Shown: piece by piece, positions 1 to 7,334 of the stretch
Numbering within the stretch: position 1 is the stretch's first letter
Layout: each line of letters begins with the position of its first letter
Source of the DNA: Prosthecobacter debontii
Lineage (GTDB): Bacteria; Verrucomicrobiota; Verrucomicrobiia; Verrucomicrobiales; Verrucomicrobiaceae
Direction of reading: 5' to 3'
NCBI RefSeq assembly: GCF_900167535.1
Contig: NZ_FUYE01000003.1
Location: forward strand, 1 to 64,000
DNA length: 64,000 nt
Position numbers and translations under genes: made by a program
The notes under the pieces: model-generated
The model's database searches: none
Seen by the model: the letters and a program-made list of their open reading frames with translations, nothing else
Told to the model about the DNA's origin: nothing

Positions 1-238
1 CAGGCTTGGCCTTGAGATGCTGGCGGATGGCGATGCGATGCTCGGCGACAATGGTTTTCTTGCGTCCGGCGCGATGATGACGTGCTTTGATACAACCGGT
101 CTTGCGGCGCTGCTGAAGAAGCTTTTTGACCATGCCTAAAGACACATCGAAGCGGCGAGCGATCTCGGGTTGAGTGCCCTCGCCTTGATCATAGGCTTTG
201 ACGATACGTTCACGTAAATCCAGAGAAAGAGTGGCCAT
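1..238 (-). CDS. IS630-type transposase, N-terminal part (cut by window edge)
   Basis: The reverse strand encodes a 79-residue start beginning MATLSLDLRERIVKAYDQGE and running off the window. It reads as a helix-turn-helix (PEIARRFDVSLGMVKKLLQQ, about residues 24-43) followed by a basic linker (RRKTGCIKARHHRAGRKK). This is the usual N-terminal layout of IS630/Tc1-mariner transposases, where the HTH part binds the terminal inverted repeat and a DDE catalytic domain follows. The catalytic domain is not in the window, so intactness and family are inferred from the N-terminus only. The AT-rich stretch just upstream (about 255-300) is where an element end would be expected, but no partner repeat is available. 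Confidence 0.75.
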   Translation of the reverse strand, partial: MATLSLDLRERIVKAYDQGEGTQPEIARRFDVSLGMVKKLLQQRRKTGCIKARHHRAGRKKTIVAEHRIAIRQHLKAKP

Positions 239-303
239 GCTCAGACTATCTCACACTCCCTCTTGTTACGCTATAGAATTATTTAATATGCTCTAAAACG
301 TAA

Positions 304-660
304 TCAGCCGTTTGTGGATTGAGTTGGCGGTCTGCCGACTCCTCCAAGCGGTTGCTCCACCGACTGCTTCAATGACCGGCTCCATACCACACCCGCGATC
401 ATAAGCCCAACACCCAGCAGGATATAAATGGGCCTCAAATTCAGGGGTTCCATCGTCCCCGCATAATGATCGACCACAGACGCTGATGCTGCCCCAAGGG
501 TCACCAGCAACATGCAATAAACCCAGGCTTTTTGGACACGCCCTGTACCATAAGGCGAACCCTGCGGCAATTCGGGTTTCGAAAAGACCCCCAAGAAGGC
601 GAAGCCTCCCAAAAGAGCCGCTAACAACATTAGACGTCTGAACGAAAGATTAAACTCCAT
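304..660 (-). CDS. Small membrane protein, unknown function
   Basis: This 118-residue protein starts at an ATG (MEFNLSFRRLMLLAALLGGF). The reading frame is open 15 codons further upstream, but that stretch lies inside the preceding gene. Three hydrophobic segments are visible near residues 9-24, 49-62 and 78-94, so it is probably an inner-membrane protein. Its start overlaps the end of the upstream 197-residue membrane protein by 11 bases, which suggests translational coupling and a two-gene operon. I do not recognise the family. Confidence 0.55.
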   Translation of the reverse strand: MEFNLSFRRLMLLAALLGGFAFLGVFSKPELPQGSPYGTGRVQKAWVYCMLLVTLGAASASVVDHYAGTMEPLNLRPIYILLGVGLMIAGVVWSRSLKQSVEQPLGGVGRPPTQSTNG

Positions 661-1243
661 GGTCGTTGGCGGTTGCTTTGATTCTCGGCACTCCCTTGTG
701 AGCACTGAAGTCGATTTTCTGCATTTGAGCCAACATGAGAATCTCCTGTCTAAGATCTGGATACTCCTGGATCGATTGCCATTTCCCAGCCGCCTGCAGG
801 ACCTTAAGCGTGTCAGTCAGTCGCCTCTCCATCTGCGATGAATCCGGGAGACGCTGCACGAAGTGTTTCCAGGCTCGCAGTAACAGCAATGGACCTCCGA
901 GAAAAATTTGGCTCAAAACATAGGCCGGCCCAGTCACTCGACGCGCATAGCAATCCATCATCACTGCGTGAGCTGAATCCTCTCCTAAATCGTGGAAAAG
1001 GGATGACTCCAGATAGCTTTTGAACCCATCTCCATTCCGCCAGTGCCGATAACCACTCCAACTGATAGCCCCCAATGCAACGATGACACTCCCAGACACA
1101 AAACTGACGTCAAACTTAAAGCTGTAGAAAACGAAGCGGAGCCCGTAGCTAAAAAATAGCCACGCGATTCCGTAGCAAAGCAAGCCGACAAATGCCAGAA
1201 GCACGGCCTTGATGAGTTGATGGCGATTGTAATCAGCGATCAC
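650..1243 (-). CDS. Membrane protein, unknown function
   Basis: This 197-residue protein starts with GTG (MIADYNRHQLIKAVLLAFVG). Two strong transmembrane segments lie near residues 11-31 and 44-62, and a third hydrophobic patch sits near 105-122 (YVLSQIFLGGPLLLLRAW). The C-terminal third is hydrophilic and probably cytosolic. It overlaps the next membrane-protein gene by 11 bases, so the two are likely co-transcribed. No domain is recognised. The GTG start has no clear ribosome binding site and could be placed differently. Confidence 0.6.
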   Translation of the reverse strand: MIADYNRHQLIKAVLLAFVGLLCYGIAWLFFSYGLRFVFYSFKFDVSFVSGSVIVALGAISWSGYRHWRNGDGFKSYLESSLFHDLGEDSAHAVMMDCYARRVTGPAYVLSQIFLGGPLLLLRAWKHFVQRLPDSSQMERRLTDTLKVLQAAGKWQSIQEYPDLRQEILMLAQMQKIDFSAHKGVPRIKATANDHGV

Positions 1244-2087
1244 AAAAATCGTTATAGAATACCAACCTCAAGCACTGCGAGATTTTTATGAGAGCTGGTA
1301 TTTACGCCATTCATTAGCCCAGGTTAATCTCTTCATAACACATTCCAAACCATCTATTCTTTTCAAGAACTATGCGCTGAAACTGAATATCCATTTTGCT
1401 ATCTGATCGGGGTTTTGAAAAAGCAGCCACCCCAGAAGCATCTGACGGCCAAGTTTTTCACGGACCAATTCAGCAGGTTGATGACTGTTGAAGATCAGGC
1501 TGACACAGGGTGGTAAACCCAAAGGCGCTGTCTTCTCACGGCTAAGTACGTGATGCCCACAGCTCCTCTAACCATGGCTCCATCATGGAGTCCCTTTCCC
1601 GTTGCGGCTAGCCTGCTCTAGCACGTGCTTGCACATGGCAAAACAGAAGAGAGCTGCGCCTCAGCATATGCAGTGTTTGAGCCACAGCTCCAGGCGGGCG
1701 AAAACACAACAAAGCAATTTGCTGGTGAATCTCGCTCCTTTGATTTGCCCGTCGCCGACAAAGATCTGTCGTTTGAGAACATTCATGCACACCACTTTTT
1801 CTGGCTACTTGAAATGACCGTGGCCCGCGCACAGCAAATGCGAAAACCTGTGATCCTTGCTGGGTTGCCGGGATACGGGTATGAAGATTGTCTTGAGGAC
1901 GAGCCTGGAACTAAGACGCGGTTGCGACTTCTCCAAGCAAGCTATCTCTATCCGTCCCGTGTCCCTCAAGGTGCGCGTTATGCGTTTCTTTCGGACACAG
2001 CCGCCAGAGAAAAACGGCGGGCCAAGGTGACAGCGATGCGTGAGTCAGGCTTCCGTGCCCCACCTCTTCCATGCCGATAACAGCATT
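1244..2087. other. 844-base stretch with no confident gene
   Basis: No well-supported gene is visible here. The only long reading frame is the doubtful one at 1625-2080. The segment around 1573-1600 contains a short palindromic element (GGCTCCATCATGGAGTCC). I see no tRNA or recognisable terminator. It may hold degenerate coding sequence left between the mobile-element end and the lipoprotein gene. Confidence 0.4.
1625..2080 (+). CDS. Doubtful ORF or gene remnant
   Basis: This 151-codon frame opens with GTG two codons after an in-frame TAG. The middle and end read as plausible protein, for example KPVILAGLPGYGYEDCLEDE and QGARYAFLSDTAAREKRRAK, with balanced charge and no low-complexity bias. 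There is no clear ribosome binding site and I recognise no family. It may be the 3' remnant of a longer gene whose 5' part has been lost. The frame ends next to, and convergent with, the SLBB-like lipoprotein gene. Confidence 0.25.
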   Translation: MLAHGKTEESCASAYAVFEPQLQAGENTTKQFAGESRSFDLPVADKDLSFENIHAHHFFWLLEMTVARAQQMRKPVILAGLPGYGYEDCLEDEPGTKTRLRLLQASYLYPSRVPQGARYAFLSDTAAREKRRAKVTAMRESGFRAPPLPCR

Positions 2088-2501
2088 TCACAAATGCCAT
2101 TTCTGGTGGTCTGCGACCGCTACGATGGCGCCATCGGCCAGAGGTCGTCGCAGGTATTCTTCCGAAGGCCAGCCAAGACTGAGCCAAGCAATGAGCTTGC
2201 CGCCCTGTATCTGCTCCAGATAAATGCCACACTTCTTGTTAGTTAGACCTATCTCAACGACAACATCGGCCAGTTGGGCTTTTTCAAGTAGATCACCCGG
2301 CGTGGTGCCCTGCGGCAGATGATAGGTGCCCGGACGCAAGAACCCTGCCTGGACCGTCACGGTCACAGGCAAAGACGAAGCTCCGTAAACGCGCGGTTTT
2401 TTCGAGTGATAGGCGGCTAGCTGATGGTCAATCAGCGCCGCACACCCCGCCATCATGAAGACGATGGGCAAGGTCACGCAGAGCTGGAGGAAGGCTGGCA
2501 T
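2088..2501 (-). CDS. Lipoprotein with SLBB-like domain
   Basis: The protein is 137 residues if translation starts at the second ATG (MPAFLQL), which has GAGGT five bases upstream; an ATG four codons earlier lacks this. A hydrophobic signal segment ends in a lipobox MAGC with the lipidated cysteine near residue 20. The mature part contains VTVQAGFLRPGTYHLPQGTT followed by PGDLLEKAQL. This is the G-x-PGTY-x-L-x-G-x-T pattern of SLBB domains, found in polysaccharide export and sugar-binding proteins. A periplasmic, membrane-anchored, possibly glycan-binding role is inferred. No export machinery gene lies beside it. Confidence 0.6.
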   Translation of the reverse strand: MPAFLQLCVTLPIVFMMAGCAALIDHQLAAYHSKKPRVYGASSLPVTVTVQAGFLRPGTYHLPQGTTPGDLLEKAQLADVVVEIGLTNKKCGIYLEQIQGGKLIAWLSLGWPSEEYLRRPLADGAIVAVADHQKWHL

Positions 2502-2522
2502 TTGGCACCTCATGGCGCTGGG

Positions 2523-2756
2523 TTAGTCACGCTGCGAAAACCATACAATGGCTGGCATCAGGAGAGAAAATCCAAATCCTAAGAGGCGAGAAGCCACTCC
2601 GTAGAACACAGCCTTAGCCCCGCCGGTTTTGCGCCATTCCTGGTGCTTCTTCCGACGAAACTGAGGTGATATGACATAGCACCATCCCTCAAACGTCAAT
2701 ACAATCAATTCGAGGAGTCCGCGATTGTGACCGCTGCTGCCATATCGAAAAGTCAT
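2523..2756 (-). CDS. Small membrane-associated protein, unknown function
   Basis: This 77-residue protein (MTFRYGSSGHNRGLLELIVL at the start) has a basic centre, RRKKHQEWRKTGG, between two hydrophobic stretches near residues 14-29 and 52-72. It lies 21 bases upstream of the SLBB-like lipoprotein on the same strand and could share its transcript. I do not recognise a family, and the short length limits confidence. Confidence 0.45.
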   Translation of the reverse strand: MTFRYGSSGHNRGLLELIVLTFEGWCYVISPQFRRKKHQEWRKTGGAKAVFYGVASRLLGFGFSLLMPAIVWFSQRD

Positions 2757-2770
2757 GGTCTGGATAGCAA

Positions 2771-2800
2771 AAAGCCAGTAAATCGAAATTTACTGGCTTT
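2771..2800 (-). terminator. Intrinsic terminator, outer hairpin
   Basis: A perfect 13-bp inverted repeat (AAAGCCAGTAAAT / ATTTACTGGCTTT) with a 4-base loop lies downstream of lpdA. On the reverse strand it runs into TTTTTGC. It sits directly after a stronger hairpin at 2801-2842, so lpdA appears to end in tandem terminators. Confidence 0.7.
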
Positions 2801-2842
2801 AAAGGAAAAAAAACAGGGAGCCCGCAGTCACTGCAAGCTCCC
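2801..2842 (-). terminator. Intrinsic terminator of lpdA
   Basis: On the reverse strand a GC-rich hairpin, GGGAGC...GGCTCCC, with an inner stem GCAGT-G-ACTGC, is followed by a T-rich tract (TGTTTTTTTTCC). It starts 6 bases beyond the lpdA stop codon, which is the expected place for a Rho-independent terminator. Confidence 0.8.
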
Positions 2843-2847
2843 AGATT

Positions 2848-4224
2848 TTACACGTGGATCGGATGCCCCTTGGCCACTTCGGTGGCTTCTTTGACCATCT
2901 CGCTCAGCGTGGGGTGAGCGTGGATGGTGGCTTCGATCTCGTCCCAGGTGGCTTCCAGATTCATGGCCAGACCGATCTCGGCGATCATCTCGGTGCTTTC
3001 GCTACCGATGATGTGGGCGCCGATGATCTCACCATGAGGCTCACCGTAAAGGATTTTGACGAAACCTTCCGGCTCGGCGGCGGCGAGGGCCTTGCCACTG
3101 GCGACGTAGGGGAACTTGCCGACCTTGAACTTGAGGCCTTTTTCCTTCGCGGCACGCTCGGTCAGACCGATGCTGGCGACCTGAGGATGACAGTAGGTGC
3201 AACCTGGGAACACGCCGACTTTCTTCGGCTTGTGCTTGGTGAACATTCCTTCGACACACTGGACGGCCTCATAGCTGGCGACGTGGGCGAGCCAAGGTGG
3301 CCCGATGATGTCACCGGCACCGTAGATGCCTTTGACGCTGGTCTGGTAAGTGTCGTCGGTCTGTAGCCAGCCGCGCTCGGTCAGTTTCAGCTCGATGCCG
3401 CCGGGCAGCACGGGCTTCACGCCGATGGCGACGAGGGCGATGTCTGCCTCGAGCGTCTCATTGGCAGCGCCTTCCACGGTGATCTTGACACCGTTACCGT
3501 CCTCGGAGGTGCCCGTGACCTTCGTATTGGTCAGGATACGGATGCCCGCCTTGGTCAGGCTCTTTTCCAGGGTCTTGCTGACCTCGGTGTCTTCCACCGG
3601 CAGGATGTCGGGCAGCATTTCCACCACGGTCACTTTGGTGCCGTAGGCATTGAAGAAGTAAGCGAACTCGATGCCGATGGCACCCGCGCCGATGACGATC
3701 ACGCTCTTCGGCTGTTTCTCCAGCGTCAGGGCCTCACGGCTCCCGATGACGGTGTTGCCGTTGAAGGGGAAGCCGGGCATGTCGCGGCTCTTGGCACCCG
3801 TAGCGATCAGGATGTTCGCGGTGTCGTAGGTGGTCTTGGCACCATCGGCAGCGGTCACTTCCACTTTACCGGCAGCAGGGATGCTGGCAGTTCCTTTGAG
3901 GTAGTCCACCTTGTTCTTTTTGAAGAGGAACTCGATGCCCTTGTTGAGCTTATCGGAGACGCCACGGCTGCGGCCGATCACCTTGGACCAGTCGTAGCTC
4001 AGACCTTCCACCTTGAGACCGAACTCATCGGCACGATGGGAGATGGTGTGATACAGCTCGGCGTTCTTCAGCAGGGCTTTGGTGGGGATACAGCCCCAGT
4101 TCAAGCAGGTGCCGCCTGCACGGTCATTTTCCACACATGCCACTTTTTTACCGAGTTGTGCTGCGCGAATGGCTCCGACGTAGCCCGCAGGCCCGCCGCC
4201 GATGACGATGAGGTCGTAGTTCAT
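2848..4224 (-). CDS. lpdA: Dihydrolipoyl dehydrogenase (E3)
   Basis: This 458-residue flavoenzyme reoxidises dihydrolipoamide in 2-oxoacid dehydrogenase and/or glycine cleavage complexes, using FAD and NAD+. Visible features are the N-terminal FAD dinucleotide fold (GGGPAG, residues 9-14), the redox disulfide GGTCLNWGCIPTKA (Cys40/Cys45), the NAD-binding fold VIGAGAIGIEFA near 178-190, the second FAD motif GIYGAGDI near 300, and the C-terminal HAHPTLSE with catalytic His437/Glu442. Length is normal for the family. No E1 or E2 gene is adjacent, so the enzyme is probably shared between complexes. Tandem terminators follow the gene. Confidence 0.97.
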   Translation of the reverse strand: MNYDLIVIGGGPAGYVGAIRAAQLGKKVACVENDRAGGTCLNWGCIPTKALLKNAELYHTISHRADEFGLKVEGLSYDWSKVIGRSRGVSDKLNKGIEFLFKKNKVDYLKGTASIPAAGKVEVTAADGAKTTYDTANILIATGAKSRDMPGFPFNGNTVIGSREALTLEKQPKSVIVIGAGAIGIEFAYFFNAYGTKVTVVEMLPDILPVEDTEVSKTLEKSLTKAGIRILTNTKVTGTSEDGNGVKITVEGAANETLEADIALVAIGVKPVLPGGIELKLTERGWLQTDDTYQTSVKGIYGAGDIIGPPWLAHVASYEAVQCVEGMFTKHKPKKVGVFPGCTYCHPQVASIGLTERAAKEKGLKFKVGKFPYVASGKALAAAEPEGFVKILYGEPHGEIIGAHIIGSESTEMIAEIGLAMNLEATWDEIEATIHAHPTLSEMVKEATEVAKGHPIHV

Positions 4225-4393
4225 GTGTGTGAGATTGGGGGAGAAAGGATACGCGCAGAGAAGCGCAGGGGGGGAGGGAGTTCAACAAGAGACTGAATCC
4301 CATCCTCGGCCCAGCGCAGATTCTCAGGCATCCCGGCTCTTTTCCCAATCTCACCGCCGAGAGGTCGGCATGGACTCAAAAAGAGCCGCTACA

Positions 4394-4513
4394 TCAGGTG
4401 CAGCCGCGCAGGAGGAACAGAACCAGAAGCACGGGGATAGGGATGCCGATCAGCCAGAGAAAAATCCAGCCCAGCTTGCCCGACTCACGCGGGCGTTTCA
4501 TGTGGGTTTTCAT
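4394..4513 (-). CDS. 39-residue single-pass membrane protein
   Basis: A short reading frame (ATG at 4513, TGA at 4394) encodes MKTHMKRPRESGKLGWIFLW and then a hydrophobic stretch, IGIPIPVLLVLFLL, ending RGCT. The basic head and single transmembrane helix with two prolines look like a genuine small membrane protein. Codon use matches its neighbours. It sits between lpdA and the AEC transporter on the same strand. Function is unknown. A start at the second Met would give 35 residues. Confidence 0.6.
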   Translation of the reverse strand: MKTHMKRPRESGKLGWIFLWLIGIPIPVLLVLFLLRGCT

Positions 4514-4615
4514 AAAGGTTGTTGGTTAGTGGATGAGGAGAAGCCCTCCTCACCAAGGTATCGCAAGCCGCTCCGCGACTAGCCCTATCCAACACATTTG
4601 ACTCGGTTCACACCC

Positions 4616-4655
4616 ACACGCCCCCTTCCCTACACGCCCCCTTCCCTACACGCCC
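4616..4655. repeat. 16-bp tandem duplication at the transporter stop codon
   Basis: The unit ACACGCCCCCTTCCCT occurs twice in direct succession (4616-4631, 4632-4647), with half of a third copy (4648-4655) formed by the last codons of the transporter gene. It appears to be a slippage duplication of the gene's 3' end and stop region. Confidence 0.75.
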
Positions 4656-5593
4656 ACCACCTTCAGCGCCCAGGCAATGAGTAACGGTGCAGTGACCAAG
4701 CTCACCACCGTGGTGGCGATGACGCACTGCACGGCGGTCGGAGCATGCCCTCCATAATGCCGGGCGATCATGATGGTGAAAACCGCACTCGGCATGGCTC
4801 CCTGGACGATGAGGATGCGCTTCAGTTCCACCTCCAGAGGCAAGTAAAACGCCGCTGCCAAAAAACCGAGAGGAAGGATGAATTGACGTAAAATGGGTGC
4901 CAGAATCGCCACGGACCAGCGCATGCGCTCCTGCCCCCAGATATCGGCAATGGAAGCCCCAATGATCATCACCGCGAGCGGCACCGCACAGGCCCCCATC
5001 ATGCCCAGGGTATTGTGGATCACTTGGGGGATATAGACGTGCAGACCCGTGAAATTCAGCAGCAGCGAGGTCAAAATCGTGATCACCGGCGGATTGATCG
5101 CCAGTTTCCACGGGGCATTGCCCAAACCGGTCAGCAAACCCACCCCAGCTGTCCAGCAGGCCATTTCCACCCCAAGGGTAAAGGTAAACATCACCCCCAA
5201 TGTGCCATTTTCAGGGAAAAGCGCGGTCACGATGGGGATCGCCACAAAGCCATAGTTCTGCATGCCGCAGGTGACCGCAAACGTGCGGCGTCCTTCATGC
5301 TTTTGCAGGCCGATGAGCGGCGCGGCAAAATATGAGATGGCAATCCCCAAAGCCACGAGCGCATAACCCAGACCTGCTGCAATGAGCACCGGCCCAGGTT
5401 TCATCACCGCTTCATTGCCCACCACCCGCTCCAGGATGAGGCAGGGGGTCAAAACCTTGACGGCCAAGCGCATCATCCCAGCATCAGCCTCCGCCGGTAG
5501 GATGCCTAACTTCCGCACCGCCGCTCCCGTCGCCATCGTGAGATAGACGGGCAGGACGACCGTGAGGATGCTGGCAAAGTCGAGCTGGAGCAT
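4646..5593 (-). CDS. AEC-family transporter (auxin efflux carrier-like permease)
   Basis: This protein of about 315 residues starts at MLQLDFASILTVVLPVYLTM. That ATG lies only 4 bases after the metG stop, so it is preferred over the frame's earlier start inside metG. It consists almost entirely of hydrophobic helices (about ten) with the AEC-type signature TCGMQNYGFVAIPIVTALFP near residue 110 and a second conserved half ending CVIATTVVSLVTAPLLIAW. AEC permeases export or import small organic acids and related anions; the substrate cannot be read from sequence. The tight spacing implies co-transcription with metG. Confidence 0.85.
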   Translation of the reverse strand: MLQLDFASILTVVLPVYLTMATGAAVRKLGILPAEADAGMMRLAVKVLTPCLILERVVGNEAVMKPGPVLIAAGLGYALVALGIAISYFAAPLIGLQKHEGRRTFAVTCGMQNYGFVAIPIVTALFPENGTLGVMFTFTLGVEMACWTAGVGLLTGLGNAPWKLAINPPVITILTSLLLNFTGLHVYIPQVIHNTLGMMGACAVPLAVMIIGASIADIWGQERMRWSVAILAPILRQFILPLGFLAAAFYLPLEVELKRILIVQGAMPSAVFTIMIARHYGGHAPTAVQCVIATTVVSLVTAPLLIAWALKVVGV

Positions 5594-5597
5594 GGAA

Positions 5598-7169
5598 TTA
5601 CTCCGCAGTGGCGATCTCCAAACGTGGGAATAGCGGCACCGGCGCACCCAGTTGATGACCGTCCTTCAGCATGCCCCACTTCAGATCACTCAGTTGGAAA
5701 GCTTCGGGCATCTCCCAGCCGATTTGGGCACGGGCGGTGGCCATGGCGGTCGGCATGATCGGATTCAGCAGCACGCTGATGTGCACCCAGGACTCGGCCA
5801 GATGATAGAGCACGCTGTCCAGGCGGGCCGCCTGCTCAGGGTCTTTCGCCAGAGAGAAAGGCTTCGTGCTATCCACATAGGCATTGGCGGCCGTAACGAT
5901 CTTCCACGCGGCAGCGATGCCATCGTGGATGCCCCAGCCTTCCATGCTTTCCAGGTAGGCAGGCAGAGCCTCCGCCACCGTCTGTCGCAGAGCTGCATTC
6001 TCCGCATCGTCGTAGCTACCAGGGGTCAGCACGCCACTGCGATATTTCTGCGCCATGTTGATGCTGCGGTTGAGCAGGTTGCCCAGGCCACCGGCGAGCT
6101 CTTTGTTATACGACATGATGATGCGCTCATCACTGAAGTCGCTGTCGTAGCCCGTGGCGATATCGCGCATCAGGTAATAGCGCAGCCCATCGGGCGTGAA
6201 GGTGCCGGCGAGCACATTGGGATCAATGACATTGCCCAAGCTCTTGCTCATCTTCGCTCCTTTAACGTTCCACCAGCCGTGGACGATCAGGCGAGGGATC
6301 TGGTCATCGCTGAATCCAAGCGCATGCAGCATGATCGGCCAGTAAACGGCATGAGCAGGCACCAGGATGTCCTTGCCAATGACGTGAGCCTCAGATGGCC
6401 AGAGCTTGCTGAAATCAGGCAGGTCCGTGTTGCCGCATTCATCGGCAAGATAACCGGCGAAGCTGATGTAGTTGGTTAGGGCGTCGAACCAGACATAGTT
6501 CACAAATCGTTCATCGAAGGGCAACGGAATGCCCCAGCTCAGGCGCTCAATCGGACGGCTGATGCACAGGTCTTGTGGAGTGCCTTCCAGCGCATTCAGC
6601 ACCGCGCTTGCACGGTGAGTCGGGAAGATGAAATCGGGGTGGGTCTTGATGTAATTCTTCAGCCACTCCACGTGATCACTCAGGCGAAAATACCAATTCT
6701 CCTCCTGGAGTTCGACCACCTCACCCCACTCCTCACCGAAACTGCCATCAGCACCGCGTTCCTTGTCGGTGAGGAACTGTTCCTGACGCACGCTGTAGAA
6801 GCCCGTGTAAGCTTGTTTGTAGAGCTGCCCGCAATCGTGCAGCTTTTGCAGCATCGCCTGCACCACTTTCTTGTGCGTGGGATCTGTCGTGGCAGCCCAG
6901 CCGTCATAACGAACATTGAGTTTATCCCAAAGCGCTAGGAAATGCTCGGTGACACCATCCACGAAAGCCTGAGGCGTAAGCCCAGCTTTATCGGCGCTCT
7001 TCTGCACCTTCTGCCCATGCTGGTCCACACCCGTCAGGAAATACACCTCTCGGCCGTTCAGCCGCTGAAAGCGAGCCATCACGTCCGCCAACACTTTTTC
7101 ATAGGCGTGGCCGATGTGCGGCGGCGCATTCGTGTAGTCGATGGCGGTGGTGATGTAGTAGGGCTTCAC
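5598..7169 (-). CDS. metG: Methionyl-tRNA synthetase
   Basis: This 523-residue class I aminoacyl-tRNA synthetase charges tRNA-Met and initiator tRNA. The HIGH motif is PPHIGHAY (residues 16-23) and the KMSKS loop is GAKMSKSLGN near residue 300. The insert region (YTGFYSVRQEQFLTDKE) lacks the zinc-binding cysteine pairs of long MetRS forms. The protein ends after the anticodon-binding helical domain with no C-terminal tRNA-binding (EMAP-like) module, so it is a short-form MetRS. The start MKPYYITTAIDYTNAPPHIG fits the family exactly. The AEC transporter follows almost without gap. Confidence 0.97.
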   Translation of the reverse strand: MKPYYITTAIDYTNAPPHIGHAYEKVLADVMARFQRLNGREVYFLTGVDQHGQKVQKSADKAGLTPQAFVDGVTEHFLALWDKLNVRYDGWAATTDPTHKKVVQAMLQKLHDCGQLYKQAYTGFYSVRQEQFLTDKERGADGSFGEEWGEVVELQEENWYFRLSDHVEWLKNYIKTHPDFIFPTHRASAVLNALEGTPQDLCISRPIERLSWGIPLPFDERFVNYVWFDALTNYISFAGYLADECGNTDLPDFSKLWPSEAHVIGKDILVPAHAVYWPIMLHALGFSDDQIPRLIVHGWWNVKGAKMSKSLGNVIDPNVLAGTFTPDGLRYYLMRDIATGYDSDFSDERIIMSYNKELAGGLGNLLNRSINMAQKYRSGVLTPGSYDDAENAALRQTVAEALPAYLESMEGWGIHDGIAAAWKIVTAANAYVDSTKPFSLAKDPEQAARLDSVLYHLAESWVHISVLLNPIMPTAMATARAQIGWEMPEAFQLSDLKWGMLKDGHQLGAPVPLFPRLEIATAE

Positions 7170-7334
7170 AATGGGAAAAAGGAGGATGACAGTGTTACGC
7201 CTGCTGTGGCTTCAGGGCAAGCGGTTGCACAAAGATGAGCGGTCAAGAACAGCCAGTTCCCCCAGGGAAAACGTAAACCTTCTTGCACTCCGCCGTGTTG
7301 CCCCTACCATCGCTGCCCCCCTTTTACTTCTGCA

